Below are positions 1 through 11,122 of a stretch of DNA of 64,000 nt, piece after piece; position 1 is the stretch's first letter, and the number at the start of each line of letters is the position of its first letter. Where the stretch lies: contig PYSS01000002.1 in assembly GCA_003049465.1 (NCBI GenBank), positions 310,001-374,000 on the forward strand. Direction: 5' to 3'. The translations under genes were made by a program, and so were the position numbers. The notes under the pieces are model-generated. The model had not been told where the DNA came from. It did not search any database and saw nothing but the letters and a program-made list of their open reading frames with translations. The DNA is from Magnaporthiopsis rhizophila (lineage: Eukaryota > Ascomycota > Sordariomycetes > Magnaporthales > Magnaporthaceae).

Positions 1-969
1 AGAGAACCCGTCTAGGATGACAACGGGTTCGCGAAGCGAGAAGAAGCACCAGTTAACGGTTCGGATGAACGGTTGGCAAATCTTGTACTCGAGATGAATC
101 GGCTGATGTCTTTAGTTATTGGCCAAGTAACTGGACCAAGACTGGTCTCTAACGGTGACAGTTAGGGACGAGGCAAACAGTAGTGCAATTTTGTATGGAT
201 GAACCGTGCAGGCGCTGGCTGCCGGGTTCTTTTTAGCATGTATTCCATCCTGCCTCGGCAACTTTCCCAGTGTTCGGGGCTGAGAAACGCGTCTTGGCCA
301 TGGGGACCCCCCGGTAGAGCATGCCGCGAAGTGGTAGCAGCAGCGGGTCTGCTCTGCTGGTGCGGAAATGGGCGGAGGCGACGGACGACGGACGAGGGAT
401 GCGCTTCCGCCAAGCAAGCACAACGGTGCGGGGGTGGCTGCCATGGTTCGCTCGCACTAGAGGTTCCCTGATGCCAGCCGCACCACTAGTAGCATCTAGG
501 AAGCGGGCATGTTTGGCGACATCGGAGGGAATACGTAGGGAATAAGGGGCTTCAATCGGTGACACGCATTTGTCGCCAAAGAAGCGATTGTTGAGTGGAC
601 CCTTCGCCTGCCTTTCCCGCCTCCGAGGATCCACCGACAAACCCTTCGTGCGGGGGACATGCAACCACCATCCGTAGAGCTTGGCTGGGGAGGTTCCTGT
701 TCCCAGCTCTTTAAGGGGAGGCGGTCAAGCCGAGGCTCACAGCTCGAACCCCTCTTAAACCGTTAATTGTTCGACTTAGTCAGACGGTGATGCGATAGGG
801 TCCGGATATGTCGCCTCCCCGCTTGGGTTTTCTTGACTGGGTGGATTTTTTAAAATGCCTCGGCACACAAAATATTTATAAACGATCGAGCGTCAGAGTT
901 CGAGTCAATATCCTGGAATTCTCGTGCCCCGGGCTACGGGGACCAGGCTGGGATTGCGAACCCTGTATA

Positions 970-1003
970 CCTAGGTAGGTAGGTACATCTATCAGGTAGG
1001 TAG
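970..1003. repeat. TAGG/TAGGTA tetranucleotide tract
   Basis: Imperfect tandem of TAGG units, read directly: several TAGG copies, a short interruption, then AGGTAGGTAG. Similar tracts recur across the window (see findings). Confidence 0.7.
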
Positions 1004-3317
1004 TGAGTTGATCGGATACGGACGCTGTAGTTGCGCCTGCGGGAGCAACGGAGAATCCAGGCCGCCGCCAGCAGTGACCAAAGGGGTGGGTTACGGCTGG
1101 CGGCAGCGGGAGCTGAGTGGAACGAATTAAAGGGCCGGAAATGTCTCGGGCTATCTCGTGTCTTTGCGCGCCTTCGATCCCGTCGTGTAACATGACTTTC
1201 AAGGGCGGCTGACATGGGTGGAAGCCCTGCCCTGGTCGACGGACAAAAATGTGGGATAAATTCCTCCCGCGGCTGTAATTCCGCACACCTTCCTTTTCAT
1301 CTTCCATTAGGGAGCCTTGCACCTTTCCATCCATCGCAACGCAGAGGCTCAGCGAAAAATCGCAGACTTCAATGTCGACAGAAGCTGTCCAACCTGGCTT
1401 CCGTCGCTAACCTTCCCTTTTCTCCGCCTGCGGCTGTAACGCAGTGATCCCGACGTTTGACCACAAGCTCTCTCCTTTAGGTTGACCGCCTTCTCGCTGT
1501 GTCGCCATGGACAAAACTCGCTTGCCCGATGCCAGCACAAGCCAATAATCTAGAAGCCACCTCGTCTACTTCCACGGCAGAAGCGGAGGACAAGCGAGAC
1601 TTTTGGTGACACAGCCGCCGTCCAATTGAGGAGCCTTCCAAGCGCCCTGTCCGCCTAAACCTCGCCTCACTCACCCTGGTGCCACACGTGGACGCGGCGA
1701 CATCTGCGGTCGGGCTGTCGGGGTCTTGGGGCAAAGCGCCGTTCGGCTCCGTCTCGCTCGGCTTCTTCCCTTTCGTCTTTTTCTCATCCACAAGTGTTGA
1801 TATCCAAGGCAGGCAGGGGGGTCGGAGTCAGCACCCGCAAACAAGTCCCATCTTTAGCCCACGCAAGCCGACGCGACCTGATACTGAGGATTCGGAGGAA
1901 GAAGAGACGACGGAAATTTCGAGTGTCATGCTCTGCCATCCGATACGTTTCCTGGCTCGCCAATCAACGGCTAGAGGAGCCCCCAACTTGATCTTTCCCC
2001 AAACACATTTGTCCTTCTCCAGCACCATCCCATCCCGCTGAGACGAGGAGTGCCTTTTTATGACATGGACTCGCTTGCTTACGTTGTGCTGTCTCGCTTG
2101 GGGGCCCCCGTGCTCTCTCGCCTCAACGCCCATATTGTTTTTGCTCGCGACCCTAGTCTCCGAAGGGGCACATCGCTTGATGGCCTATTTTTGGTGTCCG
2201 GCCGAGCGGCCCTACATACATCGGAAGTGCTCCAAGTGCAGTCAGGCTGGAGCCGCCAGACTCTTGGTTGCCAGCCATACTATTTAGCCACTCTGCAATC
2301 ACGCAGACCCACTGTAACTCTTTCTTGCGTTGCCGGCTGTCAGGAATATGCACTAAACCCCTCGAAGACGACGGTTTCGCTGAGACGGAGCAGGCCTGTA
2401 CGGAGTCCCGCAAGATGCTGCAACGGGCCGTCTTCCGCTTGCTTGCGGATCCGGTCGCTGCCCGTGCCGCTGGTCCAGAAGACTTTAGGATAGCCAGTCC
2501 TGCCCCTTCTCTCGGCTTACAAATCCCCACGTCGTCGTCTTGAGTAAGTTGCCGGCCACCCGCAGACTTTTTCCTCGCTCTCTTCGGGATTCGGGGACGA
2601 CTTTGGGCTCAACTTGAAGTCATGCCCTCCTCAAGGCGATGTCTCTGGATACGGAAACGGTATGGCCCGGCTCGGGCTCGCCGCATAGAGGCATCTCCCG
2701 CCTCTTCCGGCAGAGCCGCACATATCTTCCTTGCCACTTGCGCTGATGTTGGCATATATATCTCTAACATGAGTGGACCGGGCAAACGGCACACCGTGAT
2801 CGACAACTGGTTTCCCAGTCTAAATCGGCTGTTTGGCTCCGCAGACATGACAACCAATCATACTGATCGTTCCCTCCGCCTCTGCCTGTGCTCGAAGCGA
2901 ACACATGCTACGGGATCCCTGGGCGTTTCTGCTGTCACTCGGCCGGCCGGCTGGCATCGTTGACTATGCCGCAGTGGCGTCCGTCATCTGCCGGCTGCGA
3001 TCAGATCTCATGGCTCCCTTGCCAATCAAAAGATCCACCACGGCGGACTTCGGAGATGGAGGGACTCTGGGGCGATAGACGGCTCTACCTCGACAAGCTG
3101 CTCCCATCAGCGCTGTCCTTGGTGCTTCAGCTGATATCCATGGCGCAGTGTGACCACGGGGATTCCGGTCTTCGGAAGCCTGCGTTTCTGCATGAAGATG
3201 CGGTTTTGGACGCATCTACGGCTAGTGGCTCGGTACGGCGGCACAAGGAAGCCCGTCCCATGTCGTGATGTGTCTACAAGGAAACAGACATCCACGGATA
3301 GGGGCCACATCAAGCTC

Positions 3318-3324
3318 TATAAAG
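3318..3324 (+). promoter_or_regulatory. TATA box of the Egh16-like gene
   Basis: TATAAAG lies 180 nt upstream of the chosen start codon, in an otherwise non-coding stretch. The spacing allows a 5' leader of roughly 100-150 nt. Inferred from motif and position only. Confidence 0.45.
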
Positions 3325-3503
3325 GCGGCTGAGGTTCCCACCGGCATGGCATATATCTTCTCTCGTCAGCATCCGCATCATTTTCTATTACTTTCCGCAT
3401 ATAACTGTCCTGGAGACTTGTATCCCTCAGTAGACGTGTTAATATCTTCTTATACGCGCCCTCTTTCAACCTTCTACATCCTATAATATCCAAACACAGC
3501 ACA

Positions 3504-4469
3504 ATGCGGTACTCCAACACAGCCCTGATCGCAGCCTTCGCCGCCACCAACGTGCTTGGACACGGCGTGGTCACCGAGGTGCAGGGCGCCAACGGCGTCA
3601 ACCTTCCGGGCCTGTCTCTCATCGACGGCACGCCGCGCGACTGCCCCAGCCCGCGCTGCGGCTCCGAGGCCGACACGTCCATCATCCGCGACCGCGAGCT
3701 GGGCACCAACCGCGCCTCTGCCCTGGGCCGCACCCAGGGCGGCGGTCCCGTCAACGCCGCCGCCATGGTCCAGCTCTTCATGGACGACGCCGGCGCCAAC
3801 ACTACCGAGGTCAAGCAGGCCAGGGTCCTGCACGCCGCCAACCTCGCTCGCCGCGCCGAGGCCGCCGCCGACGCCCCGATCGAGGCCCGTCAGCTCCTCG
3901 GCCTTCTCCTCGGCGGCAAAGGTAAAGGCAAGGGTAAAGGGGGAGTCTCGGCGGCCGGCGTGTCCACCCCCCAGGGCACAAAAGAAACGGCCGTCCTGGC
4001 CGCGACGGGCATGGGCGCCGCGCAGGGCCTGCCCACCACCTCGGACGACGGCACCCTCAGGATGATGTACCACCAGGTCAACCAGGACGGCGCCGGACCC
4101 TTGACGGCCGACATCGACGCCACGTCGTGCGGCACCGAGACGTCGGCCTTCAAAAAGGCCGAGGTCACCATGAACGTGCCCGGCCTCGGCATCGGGGGGC
4201 TCTCGGCCGCCCGGACCATGGACTTCCCCGTCGAGATCAAGATGCCGGCCGGCATGACATGCCAGGGCCAGGTGGCCGGCGCCACTGGTGTTTGCATCGC
4301 CCGCCTCCGCAACTCCGCCCTCGCGGGCCCATTTGGCGGCTCTGTCGCTTTCACGCAGTCGCCAGCCGCCAAGAAGCGCGCCATCGAGTATAACCTGCGC
4401 AAGCGCATGCTTTCGAAACGTTTCGCTGCCGCCGTCGCCGACGAGGAGGTGGAGGAGGACGAGGAATAG
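3504..4469 (+). CDS. Egh16/MAS3-like secreted protein (DUF3129 family)
   Basis: Intronless, 321 residues. Residues 1-19 form a signal peptide, so the mature protein would begin HGVVTEVQGANG, which is characteristic of the Egh16-like family (gEgh16 of Blumeria; GAS/MAS proteins of Magnaporthe, expressed in appressoria). Family members are secreted or surface proteins linked to host penetration; the biochemical activity is unknown. Conserved-looking parts include the Cys-rich DCPSPRCG, the GPVNAAAMVQLFMDD block, and C-terminal blocks with TSCGTETSAF and CQGQVAGATGVCIARLRN. Oddities: a Lys-Gly tract (KGKGKGKG) in a low-complexity linker near the middle, and a basic tail with three basic processing-like sites (KKR, RKR, KR) ending in EEVEEDEE. 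The start is the first ATG after the TATA box. The 362-residue frame on the opposite strand is a shadow. Confidence 0.85.
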   Translation: MRYSNTALIAAFAATNVLGHGVVTEVQGANGVNLPGLSLIDGTPRDCPSPRCGSEADTSIIRDRELGTNRASALGRTQGGGPVNAAAMVQLFMDDAGANTTEVKQARVLHAANLARRAEAAADAPIEARQLLGLLLGGKGKGKGKGGVSAAGVSTPQGTKETAVLAATGMGAAQGLPTTSDDGTLRMMYHQVNQDGAGPLTADIDATSCGTETSAFKKAEVTMNVPGLGIGGLSAARTMDFPVEIKMPAGMTCQGQVAGATGVCIARLRNSALAGPFGGSVAFTQSPAAKKRAIEYNLRKRMLSKRFAAAVADEEVEEDEE

Positions 4470-5470
4470 ATCCTCACATCGCTGTCTCGTTGTGCCTCCT
4501 TTCTTTTCTTTTTTTTTTTTTTTTTTTCCTGCGGCTTTTATTCGCAGCCGGAAAGCGGACATAGCAGGTGCCCAGGGGCAGGCCCTTGGGAGAGTGAGGA
4601 TCTAGTATCCCATATCTTTTTAGGCTCGTAAACTGTAGTGTCTGGTGTTTTAGCTTCTTTTTCAGGTACATTTGTTCATACCATTAGACCGATATCTTTC
4701 ACTACACTCTTCTCGTAAATATTTTATTTCTCTTCGCATTAACTCTACTCTCCCAGAGACGGCAGTGCCTTCTGCTGGGACTGGGCCCAAACGTCCGTAC
4801 AGCTGTTGTACATAGTTTGGGGTAGTGGAACGAATGATGATGCCACTTTCTCTAGATTTGGGTTGTGCAGCTGTCTGCAAATATCATTTCGTAACAGCCA
4901 TGTCCTCGTGGACGGATCTGTATGGTCAAGTCCCAACTTGAAGCCCTGAGCTGCTTCCAAGAGCCCCTTATTCCCTTCGCTCCCTCCACCCTGATAACAG
5001 CCGCCGTCGTTGCAGGCAGACTCTATGCAGGGGCGGCCCGAGCTACGGCTCCTTGCCGCAACCCAATTCTCTGGATGCGGCCCTTTTTCAGGGATTCCAA
5101 AGCGACGGAGGGGTCCGTCGTAACGGTTTGCCCGCAAGTTCCGAGATGGGGCCGCGGAAACTCCCCGAGCGAATCCGATATCTGGTCCCAACTCGAACTT
5201 GTTTCAAACGCCACCCGACCAGTCCAAACACGTCGTTTCAGGCGTTCCAGGGCCTTCGAGAAACGCCCAGTGAATTCCCGGAAACAAAGATCTCTGTTCA
5301 GGGCACTGTTTAATGTTGTGCCGTCTTCCGTCTTGAAAAAGATCAGCACGATGTGGCGCCTCCGTATCTGGCATTGCGGATTTGTCGTGGATTCTCGTCA
5401 TCGTTCGATGATGAATGCGGCACAAAAGCCCCGCCAAACGAACAAGCAAAAACCGGCACGCGGCCACAAA
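4470..5470. other. Convergent intergenic region
   Basis: 3' flanks of the Egh16-like gene (plus) and IMP3 (minus). Contains a T19 run at 4509-4527 just after the Egh16-like stop. No gene recognised. Confidence 0.6.
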
Positions 5471-6088
5471 TCACAGCAGCTCAAAGTCGTCCAGCTTATC
5501 CTTGTACTTCATAATGTTCCTCTTGACCTTGCTGCCCGGCGCCCACGTGACAAAGTCCTCCATGGAGCGCGTGACGAGCATGGCCGGGTCGGTGACGACG
5601 TCGACGCCGACGCGCACGTGGCCCTGCTCGATGAACTTGGTCGCAGCCGACACGTTCTCGGCCATGTGCAGCCGCGTCATGACGACGGGCAGGCGGCGGC
5701 GCGCAAACGCGCTGACGGTCGCGCCGTGCTCGACGGTCGACAGCTTGGACTGGGTCGAGAGCACGCCGACGTCGTACAGCTTCTCGAGCAGCAGGGCCTC
5801 GTGCTTGCGGCGCACAGCGTTGTCGGGCGGCAGGAGGCTGAGGCGGTGGGCCAGCTTGCGCAGCGAGCCGCACACGGCGTTGTAGGCGTGGTAGTCGGAC
5901 GGCTTCTGGATCATGTAGCGCCGGCACACGGCCGCGGCGCGGTGGTCGTTGTCGCCCTTGTAGGTGATGAAGTCGACCTTTTTGAGCAGCCTTGGGAGGG
6001 TCAGTTTTGTGCCGTCGCGTTCAGCTGCGTATGCGTTTGGTTAGAGGAGCACTTACTTCTGCTCGTGATGCTTGAGTTTGCGCACCAT
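5471..6088 (-). CDS. IMP3: U3 snoRNP protein Imp3
   Basis: Two exons: 6088-6057 and 5990-5471, with intron 6056-5991 (GTAAGT donor, AAG acceptor). The product is 183 residues, the same size as yeast and human Imp3. It begins MVRKLKHHEQKLLKKVDFI and carries YKGDND, a conserved Imp3 block (CRRYMIQKPSDYHAYN), then an S4 RNA-binding domain around 105-165 (RLPVVMTRLHMAENVSAATK, FIEQGHVRVGVDVVTDPAML). Imp3 works in the nucleolar SSU processome with Mpp10 and Imp4, helping U3 snoRNA pair with pre-18S rRNA. The first exon is only 32 nt. Transcribed divergently from the bS18m gene, with 353 bp between start codons that must hold both promoters. Confidence 0.95.
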
Positions 6089-6441
6089 CTTGGCAGTACA
6101 GGGTTGAATGTTCTGCGGATCAAAGGGTTGCAATGGTTGTTGGAAGTTCTCGTCCCCGCATCGGACTTCGACGCCGCGCTACGGGCATGATTAAAAAGGA
6201 AAAAAAAAAAAAGGTACCGCGCCGTCGGGAAATCTAGCGGGGTGGGTCCAGCAACAGGGGTCGGTCAATTGAGAGGGATGCGTATTACCTAAGCCTAGCA
6301 AAAAGCCTGGCATCGTGGGGTGTGTGGAGAGCGTCAACGACGGCTGCTGCAAGAAGTTGCGATATAAGAAACCGGCCGATCTTTAATGATATCACTTGCC
6401 GCGGCTGAGAACGCCTCTCCTTTATACAACGCCTGCACACA

Positions 6442-7458
6442 ATGCCTCCGCCGAGGCTTGCCCTCCCGTCGCTGGCGAGCCAGTGCCGGTCCCTGCTCTC
6501 GCGGCCCGCCGCCGCCACCAACACCAGGTTCATATCGAAGACGGCGCCGAAAGCCGCCCCGGGCAGTACGTCGCATCCCCTCCCAGCAGTGCGCACGCAC
6601 AAATCTTCGTGCTTGTCTTAATCCTCGCCCTCTACCGACGACAGCGTCCTCAACCCCCTTCTCCCCCGCCCAACTCCTCGAAGGTCTCGACGGCTCCAGC
6701 TCGCCGTCTTCCTCCCGCAATAGCAATAGCAACAATAACACAACCCCTGGCGTCGGCGGCCTGAGACCCAACAGCAACTTCTGGTCCTCGGGCGGCCCCC
6801 GCAACAACAACAATAACCGCTTTAACCGCTTCAACAATAACAACAACAACAACAACAACAGCAACAACAGAAACCCAACGACCGCCTCCAGCGCCGTGGG
6901 CGACGCCCTGGCCGGCATGCTGGCCGAGCCGTCGACGCGCGAGGCGCACCGCACGCTGCGCAAGGCGCAGACCAAGGCCGAGGCGTCGGCGTCGCTGCGC
7001 AAGGAGGACCAGAGCAACGCGTACATGCGCCAGATGCCGCGGCGCTGGACCGCGGGCGAGGTGTACGCGCCGCACGACCTGTCGCCCGAGGAGATACAGC
7101 GCTACTTTCGGCGTGAGATCAGGCCCAGGTTTGACGTCTTTGATGTGCTGGGCTTTAACCCGTTGGACAATTATTCGGTATGTTTCTTTTTTTTTTTTCT
7201 TCTTCGATTTCTTTCTGAGGCTGACTGACTGACACCCCCGTCAAACAGAACTTCTCCGTCATCTCAGAGTACATGACGCCCATGGGCCGCATAAAGCACC
7301 GCGACGAGACGGGCCTGCGCCCCGTCAACCACAGGAAGATGGCCAAGGCCATCAGGAGGGCCATCGGACTTGGCCTGCACCCCAGTGTGCATCGGCATCC
7401 CGAAATCCTCCGCCGCCTGAGGAGGAGTGTGCCAGGACGTGCCAAGTTCGATCATTGA
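6442..7458 (+). CDS. RSM18: Mitochondrial small-subunit ribosomal protein bS18m
   Basis: Three exons: 6442-6565, 6645-7177 and 7249-7458; phases close to give 288 residues. The N-terminus (MPPPRLALPSLASQCRSLLS) is a mitochondrial targeting sequence. A low-complexity Asn-rich stretch follows (runs of five to nine Asn at about 110-145), then the S18 core across the last intron: FDVFDVLGFNPLDNYS joined to NFSVISEYMTPMGRIKHRD, TGLRPVNHRKMAKAIRRA and a basic end. bS18m sits in the platform of the mitochondrial 37S subunit. The protein is long for S18 because of the Asn-rich insert. Alternative upstream frames are out of phase. Convergent with the PPR gene, 187 bp apart. Confidence 0.88.
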
Positions 7459-7645
7459 TCTATTAACCGATCGGTTGGAGGCATTGTACAGATATCTTGT
7501 TCTGTAGATTCCCACGACACAGCAAAACACAACTGTACAAATGTCCCAAGGCAAGAACCAACGGTGTTGCATGGTCCTATGTATATGCAGATATCTCGGG
7601 TGTTTCCGGGTATCTGCAGTTGAGCAGCCCTCACCCCGCACAGCC

Positions 7646-10221
7646 CTAAGGTTTTAGCTCGTCGCGTGGCTTCCGGAACTCGCTGCGCGCCACAATAGAG
7701 TCCTTGCTTCGTGGCACTTCAGCCTCAAGTTTTGCCCACAACTCCGGGAACTCTTGCTTTGCCCACTCCTCAAAGCTATCTTGAAGCTCCTGATTAGGAA
7801 GGGCATTGTAAGATATGCGTAGCCTGTTTATCAAAGAGGTAAGCGATGTGCGTCAGCCTTGGCTTTTTGCGAGATGTGGCGTGGCCCACAGGCTCCAGAA
7901 GAATATGCCGGAGAGCAAAAAGGAGTAGATACCCACATTGAATTGTCTGGATAATAGCCCATAATGCCCTTCATCTCCTTGAATAGCTTCTTGACGGCGT
8001 CCACGTCGCCGTTGCCTGCAACGGCGCCGCAGTAGGCCCCAAAGACGTAGGGAGGCACCTCGACCTCCATCCTCATCATCTTGGCCCAGACCTCGCCCGC
8101 GCGCTCGTCGCCGAACGGTAGCTTCTCGCACGTCCAGAACAATATGGCGAGGCTGTCGTACGTGGGGCCATCCGGCGAGCCCGAGATCTCGCGCCAAAAC
8201 TCGAGGCTGGTCTCCGGGTCACCACAGCCCGTGTACGCCATCATGAGGGCGTTGTACAGCTTCGTGTCGGGTTGTATCGTCGCATCCATCTTGAGCATGT
8301 TGTGCACCGTGCCCAGGCTCTCGCGGTCCGGGTGCCGGCCGAGCTGCTCGAGCGCACGCGTGTACACGGCCGCGTCGGGCCGGATCGCGGGGTTCTCCTG
8401 CGCTCGCATGTGCCCAAACACGAGCACCGCCATGTCGGGTCGATTGCGCTTCCCGAAGAAGGCGTCCATGAGCTCGACGCGGCTCGCCCGGTTCGTGTCC
8501 GGGAAGTACTCGCGGAGGAGCGTGTACCCATCCCAGACGCGGGCCGTGCTGTTGGCCCCGTCAAGGCAGTACTTGACCAGCGCGTCACGCACCACCGCCC
8601 GCTCCTCCAAGCTGTACTGCAGGGCGTGGAGCGAGAGCGTGTCCATCAGCTCGTACAGCTGGTCGCTCTTGAGGAAGTGGACACACAGCTCTGCCGTTGT
8701 CTCTGGCTCCAGCGTCACCTCAAACTCCTCGACCTGCCCCAGAACTGATAAAAGCTTCTGGCCGTGCGCCAGGTCCGGGCAGAGAGCCCTAATGTATTTA
8801 TTCAGAACCGATAGGCTGTATCCGTCGAAGGAGCTTGTTCCTCCTCGCCGCGTGGACTCCTCATCAAGGTCTTCCTGGCTATGATCGTGTTCGCGCGGGA
8901 AAGCCACAAGTGCTTCCATGGCGCTGTGGGCGCCCACAAAATCGTTGGCCGCCAGCCGATACTCCAGTTGCAATGCGCGCGAGCGGATGTCGTGAGGAAT
9001 GCCTCGCCTTATCGACCAAAGCCAGAACCTCTCGGCAAGCGCCGGGTTCTGCATGTCGATTGCCGTCTCGAGCATTTTGTTCAGGGTGTCTGTATCTGGA
9101 TAGTTGACCGTAGCAGGTAAAAGGTTCACCGTTTGATCGATGCCGTCGACATCCTTGCCCAGAACGCTGACAGCCCACTGTAGAATGACATCCCAAGTGT
9201 GCCTCGGGGGCGGGATTTGGGGGTTGCCGCAGAGCTTTGTGAAGATTTCGTTCACACGCCCTGCCGCTGCGGGTTGCCGCCTAGCAAATCGCATAAGCTC
9301 CAAAAGGGTGGGCTCGAAGGGCTCGCACTTTGCCTTATGGTACCACTCGAATACGGCGTCTGCGTCTCCGCGCTTGGCGTAGAAGGAGGTCATGATTTTT
9401 TGCCGTCGGGCTTCATGGAAAGATTGCAGCTTCAGTTCCGTCGCCTTCTGGACCAGCGTGGCCTCGTCATCTTGTTCAGCGAGACCTTCTAGTATTTCCA
9501 TCCACAGCTTCTGCGCCTCCCTCGGTATTGGCACACCATCTGGAGTAGCGGCAGAGAGCAGCTCTGAGGCCTCGGTGGCAGCGCCCAGTCTGGCAAGGCC
9601 TGAGATGTATCGCCGGAAGACATTTCCGCCGATATCATTTGCCGCTTGGCTGTCGAGCAGGCACTGGCACTTGTAGGCCACCCTCGCGAGCTCCAAGTGG
9701 CTCTTGGAGTCCCCCTTGGCAGGCTTTCTCCTTGCCACTTCCTGTATGCGATGGAAGTCCTTGACCCCTAGTGACGAGCCGAGTTTGAAGACGTATCCAT
9801 CATGTCCCTCCTTGTCCAGCTTCTCTGTCAGATAGACAAGAGTGCGCAGCGCGCAGAAAGCCTGGGTAGAATTGATGGGGTCGTTGCGGAACTTGGCCGC
9901 CTCGAAAAAGGAGCGTAGGGCTGCAACCAGCTTTAGTGCGGCGGGCGGGCGGACGTTGTCGGTCTCGCTTGCGCTGTACGCAAGAAGCTGGTCGTATCCA
10001 GGGAGGACGCGATGGTCCTTGACATCCCTGGCCGGCTTCTTAAAGCCTCCGAAAAATGTCCTGCTGGGCGGCATTCTTATGCGCAATAGCGGACGACATG
10101 CGCGCGATCGTTGTGCTCGCTCGCGGGACGCCGCAAGGGCAGATATGGACATGCACCGGGCATGACGCCCTGCGAGACACGAGCTCGCTCGGCAGACATG
10201 GCGGGCCAGGTGGGAGCGCAT
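7646..10221 (-). CDS. Mitochondrial PPR protein, candidate complex I assembly factor CIA84
   Basis: Two exons, 10221-7937 and 7823-7646, joined by intron 7936-7824 (GTGGGT donor, CAG acceptor) within codon ATG; 820 residues. The N-terminus is rich in Arg, Ala and Ser without acid residues (MRSHLARHVCRASSCLAGRH), as in mitochondrial presequences. After RTFFGGFKK the protein is helical, with PPR-like pairs, clearest at about 590-760 (RPDAAVYTRALEQLGRHPDR, QPDTKLYNALMMAYTGCGD, PYVFGAYCGAVAGNGDVDAV). Overall form (presequence, FGGFKKP start, DNVRPP near 90, C-terminal PPRs) suggests Neurospora CIA84, needed for the membrane arm of complex I; I place this from memory, and another mitochondrial PPR is possible. 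Shares a 501-bp bidirectional promoter with the UPF0390 gene. Confidence 0.75.
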
Positions 10222-10722
10222 CGTGGGGAGGGCTTGATGCTCTCAAGGGTGGCCGGGCTGGCTTGTCGAAAGCCATTGGGCGACGTGCGGTGGACGCAGT
10301 TTGTAACTGAGCTCGGGGGCAGTCTCTACCTCATCGTCAAGAGTCTGGCCGTACGATGTGCCAGCCGCCGTCTCAGGGGTGAATGCTCGACCAGGTATAA
10401 ACAGCGAGGAGTCGTCAACCGGCTTGCAGTTCGTGATACCTCACTTGGTCCAAGCTTCTCATTGGCCCGCGAAGCTCCACATCAGAATGCCACTACCTCC
10501 TGCATTTGGCGGGGGCGGCGGGGACCGGAACACGTGCGTATTATCTTAGCTTATCGCCGCCATCAGAATGGAAAGTGCCGCGTCTCACCGCCCAAACTTC
10601 CTGGAAGGGGGCGTGAAAAGTGAGTGAACCGCTTCCCCTGATCTCGGGCCCTGGGATTGTCCAGCAATTTCTACAGCCTGGTCGTCGACCCTTGCAGCTC
10701 GTCGAATCTACGCCTTGAGAGG
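10222..10722. promoter_or_regulatory. Bidirectional promoter region (PPR / UPF0390)
   Basis: The 501 bp between two divergent start codons must contain both promoters. No clear TATA box. There is an ATTGG (inverted CCAAT) at about 10459, within TTCTCATTGGCCCG. Confidence 0.4.
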
Positions 10723-10989
10723 ATGGCGCAGGGAACCGTCAAAATTTCTGCCAAGCCGGCGGCCACGAAGCCCTTGAAGAAAGGGGCTAGGGTGACCAAA
10801 CCCAAGAAGGCCAAGGCGACCAAGGCCGACAAGCTCGTCAAAAAGTACACGTCGGGCCTGGTCAACCAGACCGAGAAGCTGCTCGGCGAGCGCGCCGGCC
10901 ACCTCGAGCTCATCGGCAAGGGCAGGAAGGGCAAGACCGCCGACGCCGGCGGGAAGAAGCAGACGGGCGGCTCCAAGAAGTTTGGCTGA
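10723..10989 (+). CDS. UPF0390 / DUF2462 small basic protein
   Basis: Single exon, 88 residues, starting MAQGTVKISAKPAATKPLKK. Lys makes up about a quarter of the protein, with KPKKAKATKADKLVKKYTSG, a conserved NQTEKLLGERAGHLELIGKG block and a Gly/Lys tail ending SKKFG. This matches DUF2462 (yeast to human, the LYDG10-like family), whose members are small nucleolar or ribosome-associated proteins of unclear function. An in-frame ATG at 10657 would add 22 residues with none of the family's character, so I use the internal Met. Confidence 0.85.
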   Translation: MAQGTVKISAKPAATKPLKKGARVTKPKKAKATKADKLVKKYTSGLVNQTEKLLGERAGHLELIGKGRKGKTADAGGKKQTGGSKKFG

Positions 10990-11122
10990 GGGAGCTCATG
11001 CTCGCGCCCCTCGGTCAGCCGCTCTGCCCTGGATTCTCGCGCGGTGTCCCCGGCTGGCTGGGGGGTACGCGCTGCCAACTCACTCCATGGCCTGCTAGCC
11101 GCCGCAGATTTTGTCAGACGTA

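Larger units (their letters stand above)
1..3503. other. Gene-free 5' region of the window
   Basis: I find no convincing gene in these 3.5 kb. The open frames on both strands are short, overlap each other, have no recognisable domain and no plausible splice partners. The last few hundred bases are presumably the promoter of the Egh16-like gene. A TAGGTA-type tract near 970 is listed separately. Confidence 0.6.

Noticed and set aside
881..905. B-box-like GTTCGAGTC suggesting a tRNA
   Set aside because: No pairing acceptor, D or anticodon stems could be built upstream.
2050..3268. Series of plus-strand open frames before the Egh16-like gene
   Set aside because: Overlapping in several frames, no signal peptide, domain or splice logic; read as promoter DNA.
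3474..4562. 362-codon open frame opposite the Egh16-like gene
   Set aside because: Shadow frame produced by GC-rich codon use of the plus-strand gene; composition is Gly/Ala/Arg/Val-rich with no domain.
4922..6190. 422-codon plus-strand open frame
   Set aside because: It is antisense to IMP3 over its second half and has no recognisable content; IMP3 has full family identity.
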